A DNA stretch of 64,000 nucleotides from Apus apus. Lineage: Eukaryota; Chordata; Aves; Apodiformes; Apodidae. The position numbers and the translations under genes are program-made. Positions 48,409-61,260 of the stretch are shown here, one piece after another; the stretch's first letter is position 1; each line of letters starts with the position of its first letter. The stretch lies in contig NC_067312.1 in NCBI RefSeq assembly GCF_020740795.1, positions 64,128,905 through 64,192,904 of the forward strand, read 5' to 3'. The notes under the pieces were generated by a model. It was not told the DNA's origin. It did no database searches and saw only the letters and a program-made list of their open reading frames with translations.

Positions 48409-50861
48409 GAGAATAGGATTAAATATGTGTCTATGTCAGAGATAAAGGTGGAATGACACTAATATAGCTATCTTAATCCAGTAGTTAAAATGTGTAAAGT
48501 CATGATTTTCTAGAAGAAAAATGGTATTTTTTGTAATCCCCCTGAATGTTGCTTAATTATGTAGCAACTGAGAGACAGATGTATGAACAAGCATGGTATA
48601 TTTTGTCAGCCAGTCAATTAAACATCACTCCTGGGATATACTTTCTTGGAGATTTTGTGTGGGTTTTTTTAAACTCCCTACTGTACAATATGTTTAGAGA
48701 TGCTACAATTTTGTCTCCTGACTGTTTAATCAGAAAAGAAGAGAGGGAAAGGAAGAGAATTTGAAGAGCAGAGCTTCATTCAGAGCCCAAAAGCTTCATT
48801 TCTATAGGAAAGACATCTGACTGTCAGCATTCACTGTTGCAGTCTATGACCATACAAACAAAATGCTGTAGCTTAAGATGTACTGCACTGGTGTCTTAGG
48901 CATGACAGCTACTACCCCACAGCCAGTAAGCTGACTTTACAAAAATCCCTGTTTTTTTGTAAAAGCATTCACAATTCTACAGCTCCTCGTCTCCAGCTAT
49001 GAGGCCTCTGTGCCCCAGCACCAGCTCCCTGTCTTTGTAATTTACAGTACTAATTACCTTTTGTCTTGCCTCTGGACCTCAACATAGGGTTTGGACAGCT
49101 TAGCTCATCAGCATGGTATCCTAAGAAAGTAACATTTACAGATCTTTTGTGTTCTGTCTCTTTCTGACTATGCTATTTCCCCTTCACTCCCCAGCCCAGT
49201 AACTTATGGATCCTTTTTTTGCCACTTTCAGCAGTGTTTGACACATTGAAGACTGTAAGCCTTGTGTACTTCTGTCAGCTTTGTGAAAAGGGTTGGCTGA
49301 TTAGAGAGAAGGGGGACGGAGGACAGGGCAAGCATCTCACCTTGGAGAAAGCTGCGGTAGGGCCACTACTGCCCAGCTCTGAGCAGACATTGAAGAACCC
49401 ACACAGAAGTGACATTTTTGCTTGCCCTAGCTCCTGCTTGGGGGACCTGCTAGCAGAAATACCAATAAAAGTTTCAAACAGGGCTGGTGCCATCCCAGAT
49501 GGAGTCGGGTCCCACTCCACACACAGCCACAGAAGCACCCATGTTCATTTCAGGGCCCACAGAGCAGTGTGTTTGTTCTCACACCATCAGCTCCAAAGCC
49601 ATATCAGCAACACCTCTTATTAAATGTCCCCATGATAAATGTAGCACTGTCAGCCAGAAATCTCCTTTCCTTTCGAGTGATGTCTTCGATGAAGGAATTT
49701 TGAAAGCAAACGAGCAATTTGGCAGCTTGACCAACTCATTACATTCTGTTCCCAAGGGAGACCATCTTTCCACTTTCCCACCACTGAAAGGCCCAGAGAA
49801 TTTTGTCATAGTTGTCTCTTGATGAATGGATGATACACATGATCCTGCCAAGCAGCGCCAGGTGTGCAAGCCAGTGCCCTGAAATCAAGGCAGCACATGT
49901 TGAGGCAGTAGTAAGGCAGAGGGTTACTGGGTTTTTTTAAGATTTGAAATCTGCAATGTTGTCAGCCACAGGCAAAGCACATGGAGCAGAGGGAAGGAGC
50001 CTGTCAGAGGGCTGTCTACCCAAATGTTCTTCCTATTTATGTTTTGTAGTGGTAGGCCTGGCTGTGGGACATACACATCCCACAATGTATTTGTGGGAGA
50101 GCAGCAAAGAGATTCACGGAAGCTCAGAAACTGGAGGCACAAGGAAGTAATGAGCTATGAGACTACAACCAGAAGCAAAAAGCCACCCCTGTGCAGCATT
50201 CATACATCTCCCACTCCAAGACCCTGAGCCCCACTGACCTTTACCAGCATAAGCCAGGAAAAGCAGCTAGGCACCAGACACAGCCACATCAGACACAGCC
50301 ACGTGTTGCCTGCAGGCAGGCAACCCACATGCCATCAGCAGAGGACAGAACCATCTGCCAGCTGAGCACCTGAAGCAGTTGTGCAGAAGAGGATTCTGTC
50401 ATCTGTCATGGCCAACAGGCAGCCCCCCTGGCAGAAGAGCTCAGGGGGAAAACATATTACTAATTGATTTCAAGTCTGTAAATGCTGGAATGAAAAGCTT
50501 CATAGTGTTTTCCTATGGATATATCACAGTACTGCACAGGGAACAAGCCAACTTAAACAATGCAAGATGACAGGAGCAACTGGTAGCATGATTACTGTGT
50601 AAGATTTTTATACCAGTGTCTTAGGTTAAGACATCTATCTGTGTATGCTGCACCAAATGGGTCTGGTTTAGGTTCCTGCAATATGAAGGCTGATCAGAAC
50701 GCTCCCTCCTTATGAGGGCCTTCCAAGAATGTGAAAACTCTTTATGTTTGAACAGATTTGAGACAAGGCTTTTAAAATGAGCTACAATTTAGAATTCGTT
50801 GACAACAAAACAACAACAAAGCTCAGCACTCCCACCCCAAGAATCATTTACTAAATACATC
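48409..50861. other. Intergenic centre between convergent CHRNA6 and CHRNB3
   Basis: Non-coding sequence between the outermost candidate poly(A) signals of the two genes. No repeat family or RNA gene was recognised. Confidence 0.6.
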
Positions 50862-52308
50862 TTTATTAATAATGATTCCACAAGTTAACAGAACTTTCTG
50901 CAGTGACTCAACAAGATGGGATGAGGTTAACTCACAGAGGTCTGGTGTGCACACATAATCCAAGCACAAGAATATGTTTATTCTTCCTGGTATTTTTAAT
51001 ACTTTCTAGCCTCCATCCCTAGGGAGAAAGTTGCAAGGCTTCAAGCTAAAGTTCTAACACCATATTCACATTTAGATTGTTGAAAATTGCATCTCACAAT
51101 CCCTCATTAGGCTTGAAAACTTCTGCAAGTGCTGAAAGGGATTTTCTAAAGCACCCTATGCTGGCAAAACAGTGCCCCAGCAAAAGTGGCAAGACCTCCA
51201 CCTGCCTGTTTTCTGTCAGGTCTCATTCACAATTTCAAGAGTTGCTTCTAATCATGCAGAAGGATCCCATTTAAATGAATCAAAGGAATTAAATTCTGAA
51301 TTGCCTAGGAAAAAAGCACAAACCAACACCCAAAGATGTATCTTCCTGGTAGCCAGCCAAGCCCACAGCTCTCAGGAGAAGCTCTTTGCACCAACCACAA
51401 GTTTAGTTTGCCAAAAACACTGTCTGCAGCTTCCCTCCAACTGAACTAATTAGAAAGATCACAGTTGTCTTATGGGTGGCAAAGCCACCTGCCTCTGTGA
51501 TACACTTCAGGTGATTTTTCACTTCCAGTCCTGTGAACAAGCAGGTGCAGGAATCATAGTTTCTAAATGCAGAGTGTGGAAAAACCCTTACTTGTTCAGC
51601 TTTTTGCTATATTACAGAGCAGCAGGAAAAATTGCAGCTAACACTAAAAAAGTGGGTGACACCTTGTAGCTTCTTGATGGCCAAGAGTGACAAAATCCCA
51701 TAAAGGCTGGTAGCAGATGGGAAGAGTGGTAATTTCTGCCACTGTTGAGTGGATCCTGCAGCAAGGTGAGGCCACAGACTCAAAGTTTTGGATATTCCAT
51801 CTAAAAGGTGAATTTGCAAATGTGCCTTTTTCTGATGCACATGCTGTGCAGTTGCCAGTTCTGACAAATGCACAAAGTGACCTGTAGAGACTTGGTGTTT
51901 TTTTGCTTGAAAATCTAGATAAACTGAGTACTGATTTGTGTTCCTACTATGACTTATTTTATAAAGTAGCATTTTAACTGACAGATGTGCATTTTAATAT
52001 AATAGTTGTGCCAAAAGTACTATTTCCAATTTTAACTAATAATCTTGGCACTTACTGTAGTATAACCAAGCTACTAGTAGAATACTTATAACTCAGTTGT
52101 GCAGCCCCTGCAGTGCACCAAATAATTCTCTGATCTCAGACAAATCTTTAACTGGTAGAGCTGCATGAGGATAGAAAGCACTAGTCAAGCTGTTACCATC
52201 ACCTTCCTTGGTCTTGCTGTTGCTTTCCATCCTGTACAACAAAGACCAAGCTCAAAGGCACCATCATCCTTTCACATTGTACTTGTTTGCTACTGTGGGA
52301 GCATATTT
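50862..52308 (-). other. CHRNB3: Likely CHRNB3 3' UTR region
   Basis: On the minus strand, AATAAA hexamers occur at 50977-50982 and 50862-50867, which would give a 3' UTR of about 1.3-1.45 kb. No nearer canonical hexamer was noticed. Transcripts of CHRNA6 and CHRNB3 ending at the signals seen would not overlap. Confidence 0.35.
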
Positions 52309-52443
52309 CTACAAAGTGCTGTTCAGCCACATCCGTAACGCAGGGGTAAAGATGAGAACTGAACCCGTCACTGACACCACCAGAAATAACCACAGGAAGA
52401 TCCGATCCAGGACTTGAGCTACGAATTTCCAGTCTTGGACAAC
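52309..52443 (-). CDS. CHRNB3: CHRNB3 exon 6 (M4 and C-terminus)
   Basis: 45 codons including the TAG stop at 52309-52311 (minus strand). It encodes [20 protein letters not shown] and the rest of M4, ending [10 protein letters not shown]. The acceptor is tctcccttcccag. Confidence 0.95.
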   Translation of the reverse strand, partial: VVQDWKFVAQVLDRIFLWLFLVVSVTGSVLIFTPALRMWLNSTL

Positions 52444-55400
52444 CTGGGAAGGGAGAGAGGGAGAACAAACAGAAACAGTAATGAGCCCAGGACTTTGTTG
52501 ATGCGGCTATATATATATTTCAGCTCCAAGAATCTTGTTTTTAAAATTAGAATTTTGTAGTGTACTTTTTCCTAAAACTGACAGGGATCACCTTTTCAGC
52601 ACCCAGAGCTGCAAGTCACTCAAAACACAAAAACAATTCCACTCACACACATGGTGATGAGAGATTTCTTTCAGCCTGTGCAAAATCTTTTAGCTAAGTG
52701 CATATATGAAAGTTTACAGATTCAAGTTTGAAGATGGCTTTGTAATGAACTGTATTTCTTTTCACAGAACTGCATTTCCTTTGAAGTGCTGGACTTGGCT
52801 CTAGCAAAGCACTTTGATGCAGACATTGCTTCCAGTACAAGTGGTCCTGTTGGCTTGTGTTTGCTTAAGTGCTCTGTTGGCTGAGTTTGTGTGCAGCCTG
52901 GAGAGGGATTTTGCATTGCGAGTACTGGCACAATCCTGCATACACAAAAGAGCTATTTATAAAATCAATTCAAGAGAATTTTTTTTTTTAATTCTTTTTT
53001 ATTTCTGCTTCATATAGAAGTCTTCAGTCATGTAAACTATATGCTCACTTTCTGCTGCGGTCCTCTCAGCACAGTTTGAACAAAGACCTGGCTTCTGCTA
53101 GGAGTTTGTTAACAGAAGTTTTTCTCTGTCCATATGCTTGGAGGTGCATTGCTTTGCTGACCTGCCCTCTCACGAGGTGCATTGTTTATGCACAGCCTAA
53201 TCTGACATTTTAACAGCAAGGTGGGTTGTTGGAAGGAGAAGAAAGATGTCAATTAAAAACTAATCTGAGTAGATATTAGTGAAAATCTAGACAAGCTCCA
53301 CTCAAAACAGGGCAGCTATGCTGTGTATGGTCACTGGGAGGCCAGGACTGGGACCTAGTAACTGCGGTAGTCCCTGCCTACAGCTGTTATGAAAGATACA
53401 CTTTCAGACCTTGTGACAATTCCAAATTCATGTCTGTCCCCAGCTTAGTCAGGGCAAAGTTATTTGAAGAATCCCTAAAGAGGAATTCCTTCATAAGAGA
53501 CTGCTGTCCTCTCTTCCATTTGTGAGGAGCTGGGACTTTCACAGCACAATACAGTTCTCCTTGAAACAATACTTGTTCCAAGAAACCTTATTATTTACCA
53601 AGTTGGGGAACTCCCAGGACAAGTCTCATATGAGAACAGGAGGGAGAGGCAGAGGGAAAAGCATGCAGAAAATATAAGAGCTTAGAAGAATTGCTGTCAA
53701 GGAAACTGTGATCCCTCTGTGCCCTCCCTTCACCTACCTGTCTGATGAAATGCTCCTTTTTAACATGCCTGGAAATGTATCGAATGGAGTCGGCTGCCTT
53801 TTCCAGAAAAGCAATAACAATTTTCTCTCCATCTTTTGCTTGCTTGTGTTTCTGCTTCCCCAGGAGCTTTGATTTCAAGGTCGTTTCCTTTTCTTCAGTA
53901 TCTGAGAAGGAGTAACGATCTACATGGCCCTTCATGCAGAGCAGCCGAGGCAACTTCTGGAGGAAGAGTCTTTTAACCCAGGGAGCCATGGGATGGTAAG
54001 TTGCAGAGGAGCGGTGGTGGACGTTGATAACAAACACAGTCACAATGATAGAGAGGGTCACAAAAATCATGATGAACAGCAAATACTCACCAATCAGAGG
54101 TATGACTTTGGAAGAAGAAGGTATTATTTCCTCAATCACTAAAAGGAAAACAGTGAGGGAGACTAGAACTGATGTAGACAATGAAAGCTTTTCTCCTTCA
54201 TCTGAAGGCAGGTAAAACACCAGGACAGTTAGAAATGACAATCCTAGGCAAGGGATTATTAAGAAAAGAGTGTAAAACAGCGGAAGGCGTCTCAACACAA
54301 AGGAGTAAGTGACAAATGGGTAAGAGTACAGGCCATCCTTCCTGTTGCCTTTCATACCTTTAGCATTTAAGATCTCCCACTCCCCATTATCAAAGAAGTC
54401 TTTTCTGTCTACATTTTCATCCACTAAAATCAAGTCCACCATACTGCCATCGTAAGTCCATGACCCAAACTTCATGGAGCAATTCTGCCTGTCGAAGGGA
54501 AAGAAGGTCACGTCCATCGTGCAGGAGCTCTTATAACTGGCCGGTGGCGTCCAGGTCACCACTCCATTGTGCTTCACTATGACTTTAGTCATCAGGGATC
54601 CTTCAAAACGTCCATCAGCACTGGGAGTTGGACAGGAAGAAACAGTACCAAGTTCAAGACTGTGTTTGCCCCAGTCCTACCCACTCATAGCTCTGCTTTC
54701 TACCCATCACCTGGAGCACAAGGGAAGGCAACATTCGTACTGTCTAAACAGTCAGCCTTCTGACAGCACATGCAAGCTTCATGATGGCTGACATGCCATG
54801 CCCAAGCTCTGGCCTAAGCCTGGAGCAAGGAGCTGTGCTACTCACTTTTCAAACAAAACAATGTCGGGAAGCCACAGGGACTCAGAGGGTACACGGATGG
54901 CGGTGATCCCACCGTATTCCTCCGGATTCCAGGAGAGCTTGTGGTCAATCCATTCCTGTAACAAGCCATCAGAGTCCTCTACCCACACATACACAACAGC
55001 TCCAGTCCTCCAACCACATGCCTCAGAGCAACTGTGTTGCACAGCACAGTGGGCAGACCTCAGTGAAAGAGCTGTAGAGAGGATGCCAGGCCGGCCTGAC
55101 TGGGAGATGTTAATGCCCACAAGCACAGCTCCTTCAGCCACAGGTGGGCCCCATCAACCCATCCCTTTGCAAGAAACCTCAAGGCAGGCACTCTGAGAGA
55201 GCACTGACTCTCACTTCACTCACCACCCTTCCCAGCCCAGCTGACAGCATTCCAGAAGGAAGGAACCACTTTGCCAGGTTATGGCACCTCTTCTTCTTTC
55301 TCAGAACCAGTCCACAGAGTTTTGGCTGGTACTGGCTCCTCAGAAAAGCCTGCTGGCATGGCTACTACTAGCCAAGTGACAGAGAGATGGCCTACAGCTA

Positions 55401-55746
55401 CTTCTCAGTGGAAACCTGGGCATTTTTCATTGAACAAAATACAGCACCTAGTATCTGTAAACTCTCTTTGCAAACTGAAACATTGTTCTTTCATCAGAAA
55501 GACTTGAACACTATTGCAGGAAAAATAATATGACTCTATTGTAAAGCAAGTTGTCCAGAGAAGTTGCAGATGCCTCCTCCCTGGAAGTGTTCAAGGACAG
55601 GTCTGATGGGGCTTTGAGCAACCTGCTCTAGTGGGAGGTTTCCCTGCCCATGTAGGGGGATTGGAATTAGATGATCCTTAAGGTCCCTTGTGTCCCAAAC
55701 CATCCTATGATTCTATGATTTGGTTACAATTTTTAAGAGATAATAC

Positions 55747-55787
<41 letters not shown>

Positions 55788-58700
55788 CAGGACAAGGGGC
55801 AGTTCTGTTCATTTTCATCATGCAGAACTCCAAAATATTTTTCCTCTCTGTTTTCAGGTGGGGAAATTCTAGCAAAGTGGCTGTAGCAGTCTGGAGATTT
55901 CCACAGAGATGCAGTGGAAAAGCAGCTCTCTGATTTGCGATACATTATTGATGGGAGTTTTCAGTTGCCCACAGAAATAGCAATGAGAGGAAGCAAGAGC
56001 TGTAGGCTGTGGTCAATACCAAGAAGCAGAAGATGAAAAACTTTCCATTAAGCTCCAGCACTAAGTGTTCCCCAGGAATGTGGAGGCCTCCACCTTCTCT
56101 GAGCAATTTCCTCCATTACCTAAGGACAAACCAAAAAGCAACATTCTCTGCTTCTTCTCCCACGATATTGTTCCCCTCTTGCTTCTTTGCTTCCACATGC
56201 TTTCCACAGCTATACTTACAGACACTTCTTATTGCAGTCCTTTACAGTGTGACAGCAACCCAGAGCTTCAGTAAAGACCTAAACACAGACAGTGAGGAAA
56301 AGTGTCTTCCTCCTTTAGATGCATGGAAGGGACAGGGCCCAAGTGATGGACAGGTGGCTGGTAGACCTGTCTTAAAACCTGGCACAAGGCTCAAGTGAAG
56401 GAGGCAGACGCCAGTGGTACCATGGCAGGATTAATGGCCCCACTACCTGCACCAGAAGAGATATGGACCCACTCTTGAAGCTGCCCAGATGGCTGGCATC
56501 AGCTATCAGGCACAGCCCTCCACCCATGACTGCTCCTGCTGTTGAAGGAGGGATGGAAACTGTTCAGATGTGGAAAGAAAGCAGGGGTTGTTGCTGCTTT
56601 TTGCCTCAGCAGCAGGGACAGAGCACACCACTTTCAGCATTAACTTTTCTCTGTGGATGGGTATCTACCAGATGTTTCCAGCAGCCTGGGCTGTTAGAGG
56701 GGCACAGACTCACAGGTGTCCTGGACACCTCCTGTAATAGGTGCAAGAGGGCCTAGGCTGGAAACGTACCTGTTATGCAAGGGGATAGTCAGGACTGAGA
56801 GTAGCAGCCTTCACAGTCAGCTTGTAGCCTTCGCTAACATGACAGAAACAAATACCCTGTGAGCCAGCAAGAGATAAAATCATCCCTCTGGGGTTTAATT
56901 GGAGCAGCCCCTTGGCCTGGGTTATTTGCTGCATCTGCAATACTCCCCTCCACCTTCTGCCATGCATTGATTTCTCTCCCAGCTAAAGTGCTCTTTCATG
57001 TCTGCAAGGCAAAGGGTTGTGTGTCTTCTCACTAGAGCAGAAAACAGACTGTGTGCAGACTTTGAAGATGAGCAGTTTAAATGGGAATCTCCCTATGGGC
57101 TACACTGACATGAACTGTAGCAGCAGATGCAAAGGGCCCTTTCCTCTCTTCTCCCTTTCCTCTCCCTTTCTTCTCTTCTCCCTTTCCTCCCTTCTGCCTT
57201 TCCTCTTCCTTTCCTCTCTTATCCCTTTCCTCCAAGCTGCTCCAGACGCTCCCATTGCTCTCCTCTTTCTCCAGTTGTGCTAAATCCCCTTCTCTGGGCT
57301 GCCACTCAGGTTCTTAACCAGCAGCAAGTGGACCAAGAGACACTGGGCCCAGATTCTCAATCCTTGCTAGTAGATTCCATAGCTTGTCCAAACCCAGACA
57401 AGATTCCTCTGCAATAACTGAAAGCTTCTTTGCACCTTGTGTGTCTGCCAGCATGCACATCATCACGTCCCACCATCCTGAGCAGCTGGAATCCTGAGGT
57501 AAAATAAAAAATAAAACCTTTGGATTTAAGCTTTGTTCACTTCAAAAAAGTCAGACTCTTGCAGAGAAATTATGACTGTGATTCACCCTCAACCTCACTC
57601 ACCCAGGGTGAGGACCAGACATTCCTGACCTCCCCAGCCCTTGCAAAAGGACAGGATTTGTGTCATTAGAGAGTTCTGGTTTGGTTTAGCATTTTCATTT
57701 TTCCCTACCCAAAAGAAAAAATATTTAAATTCTGCTCTAGTTCTATGGACCTTTTCCCAGCTATTGTGCTTATGCACTCTAACAGTCTCTCAATAACTCT
57801 GTTACATGTGGGACTAGTTCACACTAAGCCTGTGGGAATACATGACTCCCAGTGCAGCACACCTCAATGATGCCACAGGTGTTTAGTGCTCAGCCTGACC
57901 TCCTGGGAGCATCTATGTGTATCAGAGCCTGTGTATCAATTATTTTCTGTTCCCTTAGCATGTCATTTGGGCCTTGATATTCTCAGCCTCTCAGATGGGA
58001 AGGGGTTTCAGAAATTGTAACAACTAATGAGAGCACAGGTCTGTAATTCTGAAAATCACAGCACTGAGTTACCCCAGGGAGGTCCCCTAGCTAAAATCTG
58101 AACAGTCTCCAAAGCCCTCCGGAGAAATCAGCATTAACTACAATGCAGCCTCCTGGGTAGGTCCTTCTTTTTGCCACAGCATGAGGCAGAAGGATCAGAA
58201 AAACTTGCTTCCCCCTTCTCCTCCTCCACACCTGAGAGGCAGTGAGTGGATGGTGGCATGTCCCTTACCTCCTGCAGCATGTTTGGAGTAACCTGCAGCA
58301 GAACCTGATTTCCCACAGCAAGAGTGGTGATACAGGCTCTGGGCTATGACTCCGGGAAGGTCAATGCTGCAATATAAACGAGGTGCTCAAAGAGGATAAG
58401 CTAACTGTAAACATCCACAGGCAGGTTCATGCAGCACTGAAGAGTGGATGAGTAGGTGTCTGTTTTAGCATCTCAGGTTTAATGCCCTTGGGCAGCCTGG
58501 ACTTGCATTTGACCTGCTAATGTGAGTCAATGCTTCAGGTCTCTCTCTTCTGCAGTCACTGTAACTTGAGTGAAGGTGTCACCCAGCCAGAGGGATGAAG
58601 GCTCCCCCAGGGCATAGGAAATTTCACTCTCATGGGTAGAACAAGCAGCCAAGTCTTCCCTCGGAAGAAGGAGCCAGTGAGACCCAAGAATATTCTGTCA

Positions 58701-61260
58701 AAGGCTGCAAAAGGCTGTAAAACTTTCTAGGGACACTTGCAGGAACAGAGAGAACGTGGATGGTGAAGTAGGTTGATTTCACACCTGCAGACTGCAGGGC
58801 TTGGTTGTTGCAGCCTGCAAGGAGAGGGTTGGGAATGGGGAGTGGACAGATGGGGGGTGAGGGGCTACCTTTGTAGGAGGGCTCTGCTGTCTACCCAAGA
58901 GCCTACTCTAATGAAGCAAGGAAGCTGAGATCTGGCACTGTGCACCTCAGGAGCTCTCCAATTGCAAAGGAGGGGGCAATGTAACTCTGCAGCTCTTTCA
59001 GAGCAGTCAGCAGTTGGATTTGGATCAGCAGTAAATTTCCCAGAAAAATGGGAGATTTCTGTCCTTGCCATGAGGTGAAGTCTGAGCTTTTGCTTTCTGA
59101 AGGGAGAGACCATCTTTGCATATAGTGTCCATACAGTGTTTAGGGGCCCTGCTGCACCTAGAAGCTCACACTCGCTGCAGCACTACAAGTACGAGACTGA
59201 GAACAAAAGCTGAGCTGCATTTCTCCTCCACCAGCCCAGCAACCCCTGGGAACCACTTCCCATGGCATCATTTCAAGTATGGGTTGGATTTTATGTCCCC
59301 TACCTTGGATCAGCTGACATGTTTATAGATACTCACATGGCTGAGAGACTTAAAATAATTGTCACAAGGTCAGTAAACCGGTGCAATGTAATCTAAACCA
59401 AATGCAGTTTACTTCAAGAGTGAAGAAGAAAGGAGATCAAACAGTTCAGCTTGCACCTTTCTCCCATTTGTATAAATTATTATCACTTCCAGAAGTAAAT
59501 ACATTAGAGAGATCTGATTAACTTGCCACAGATTTTAATTCTGGGGGTAACATTCTGGTCTTTTCTTTCTCTTCATTCATGCTGAAGAAAAAAAATCTAC
59601 CCAAGGCACCAATCTCAGCTCAGGCAAGAGAGACAGTACTTGTGTGACCTCTAAGTCTGAGACAGGATAATCCCTTGGGGCACACACAGCATCCCAGGGA
59701 CAGCCACTGCAGTATCAGGAGATGTTCCTTCCCTGAAATACAGCTGGCTTGAAGTCACAGTCTGGGGTGCAAGCTAGGAGAAGAGGGTACCCTCTTTCCT
59801 GAAGTCTCACCTGCCTGCCCTTCTCTCCCTTTAGACATTTGCTGAAGTGAGAGGTGTAATGTAAAAACATCAGACAAGGTAGTATGGCACTGATTTTTTC
59901 TGGCTACACAAAAGGGGTTGGGTGGCATGGTGGGCAGCAGGCTGGGATGGTCTCTCAGCTCAGGAGCCCTGCACAGAAAGAGAAGTTCTGATTTGGTTTA
60001 ATTTACCTGTTTCAGCCACACGTTGGTTGTCATCAGCTGATTCTTCTCATCCTAGGGTGACAGAAAGTAGAGAGGATTGCAATACCAAAACAGCCAGCAG
60101 AAACAGATTCTATGCCTGCTGAGTCCACCCCTGTGCTGAGCAGAGAAGATCCCTATGGTCCTGTTTCCCCATAGACATGGGTTTTTCAATCACTGTTGAG
60201 GGAAGTGAACTGACTTTCTAGCTGATGTTCCTGCTCTTGCTGGGAGGTCCTGGGGCTGGAAAATAGAGCTTTGGCATTTCACAGCAGCCCAAAGGAACCA
60301 GATGCCAAAGAGTAGTAAAGCAGCAGGGCTCAGTCAGCAAGTGGGGTCAGGACATGCATGGTTTTGGTCTCACTGGATTGTTCATCTCCCCATACTGCAT
60401 AGCCTCAAATGAGTTTGGGAAGATAAAAGCTGAGCATTGTCCTAAATGTTTATATAAAGCACAAAATTAGAGTCTACCTTACATAGTACAAAACAGTGTT
60501 GCCAAGGGTTGAGGGATGCAAGGAGTACATTGTTCTGTGGGTAACTCTGGGCCTTGTGCAAATTTCACTGTGCATTGCAGTGATGGAGGGGAAAGGGACG
60601 CAAACCTTTACACAAGGCCAAAAACATGGGATTGTCTGTTTTGTCTCTAGTGACTTATCTGAGTGGCCAACTGGGTCAAGATAGGTGCTGCCTTTGGCCT
60701 GGGTGCAAGCATGCTTAGAGAGAAAAATGTCCAATCAGTTCTAACCTACTTCCCCCCTGTCCTGGAGCTGCCCTGTCATTAAATTGCAAACATAGGTTCC
60801 AGAGACTGGACAGCATGGACTGCTGGAATAATACCTGATGCAATGAGGACTTATTCACTGAGAAAAGCAGAGAAAAAAGGACCTTCAGGTGTGCCACAAG
60901 ACAAATGAGTCTTTATGGCCCATACTATATGGGAGGCAGGAGGTCACATCACCAGCACCACAACACAGCCAGTGTTTCCTTGTCTGACCATCACTTTGCA
61001 TTACATGTATCAGGAGGCAAAACCCAAAAGCATCACCAGCCCCCCAGGGTAGATGCATGACTGTCTATAAAAGATGGGACGTTTTACCAAGTCCAGTACA
61101 ATGCTTACCACATCCACAAGCTGTGATATCTTTAGCCCAAAAAGGACTTTGATAGTGTCATTGGAATTTTCCACGGGGCGGACCCACTTCTGATAGCCTT
61201 GAAATAAGTGCTTGAGGAGCGCGTCCTCATTGTCAGCAATTGAGCTGAAAGCAGCCACAT
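52309..61260 (-). CDS. CHRNB3: CHRNB3 neuronal nicotinic acetylcholine receptor beta-3 subunit, exons 2-6 (exon 1 uncertain)
   Basis: Accessory subunit that joins alpha6-containing receptors. Exons on the minus strand are 61109-61260, 60007-60051, 54846-54955, 53738-54620 and 52309-52443, all GT/AG and in phase, giving about 440 residues plus an absent signal-peptide exon (human total 458). Visible features are [36 protein letters not shown], the Cys-loop [16 protein letters not shown]1-M3 and the short C-terminus MWLNSTL. There is no vicinal Cys pair where alpha subunits have one ([13 protein letters not shown]), which makes it a beta-type subunit. M2 reads [19 protein letters not shown], with Val at the 9' position, the known beta3 departure from the usual Leu. 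The 3' end faces that of CHRNA6 5.3 kb away. Confidence 0.95.
52444..53737 (-). other. CHRNB3: CHRNB3 intron 5
   Basis: 1294 bp. It includes a T-run near 52980. No repeat family was recognised. Confidence 0.85.
53738..54620 (-). CDS. CHRNB3: CHRNB3 exon 5 (Cys-loop, M1-M3, cytoplasmic loop)
   Basis: 883 nt. It opens with [13 protein letters not shown] after the acceptor ccaactcccag and ends [11 protein letters not shown] at a GTAGGT donor. It includes the Cys-loop, the M1-M3 helices and an M3-M4 loop with a variable Glu/Lys-rich stretch ([18 protein letters not shown]) that differs from the human sequence, whereas the membrane segments are nearly unchanged. The unspliced frame continues about 49 codons past the donor. 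Confidence 0.96.
54846..54955 (-). CDS. CHRNB3: CHRNB3 exon 4 (110 nt)
   Basis: Encodes [16 protein letters not shown] and [17 protein letters not shown] plus a split Asn. The acceptor is gcttgttacag and the donor GTGAGT. The exon has the same length and phase as CHRNA6 exon 4. Exons 4 and 5 are separated by only 225 bp. Confidence 0.95.
55555..55723 (+). mobile_element. CR1 LINE 3' fragment in CHRNB3 intron 3
   Basis: Clear CR1 3' UTR words: cctggaagtgttcaaggaca, tttgagcaacctgctctagt, ggaattagatgatccttaag and the tail cctatgattctatgattt. It is inserted antisense to CHRNB3. Confidence 0.93.
55751..55786. repeat. Uninterrupted A36 homopolymer
   Basis: Thirty-six consecutive adenines, 28 bp after the end of a CR1 fragment. 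CR1 elements end in short tandem repeats and not poly(A), so the run is not explained by that element. On the CHRNB3 sense strand it is a T-run. Confidence 0.95.
57136..57236. repeat. Pyrimidine tract (CCTTTCCTCTCTT-type repeat)
   Basis: About 100 bp of almost pure C/T with repeated ccctttcctc and cttctccc words. In the CHRNB3 transcript it is a polypurine tract. Confidence 0.85.
60007..60051 (-). CDS. CHRNB3: CHRNB3 exon 3 (45 nt)
   Basis: Encodes [15 protein letters not shown], the same sequence as the human exon as far as I recall it. The acceptor is tcaccctag and the donor GTAAAT. Confidence 0.95.
60052..61108 (-). other. CHRNB3: CHRNB3 intron 2
   Basis: 1057 bp, GT/AG, no repeat recognised. 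Confidence 0.85.
61109..61260 (-). CDS. CHRNB3: CHRNB3 exon 2
   Basis: 152 nt, starting with the last two bases of a split codon. It encodes [30 protein letters not shown] and [10 protein letters not shown]. The acceptor ctctcttccag and donor GTAAGC are both good. Open frame runs upstream into the intron, but that part has no homology and the acceptor fits the family boundary. Confidence 0.94.

Larger units (their letters stand above)
54956..60006 (-). other. CHRNB3: CHRNB3 intron 3
   Basis: 5051 bp, the longest resolved intron of the gene. It carries a CR1 fragment, a 36-bp A-run and a pyrimidine tract, each listed separately. Confidence 0.85.

Noticed and set aside
57017-57417. Ser/Leu/Phe/Pro-rich ORFs on the plus strand
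   Set aside because: They are translations of the CT-rich simple repeat inside CHRNB3 intron 3.
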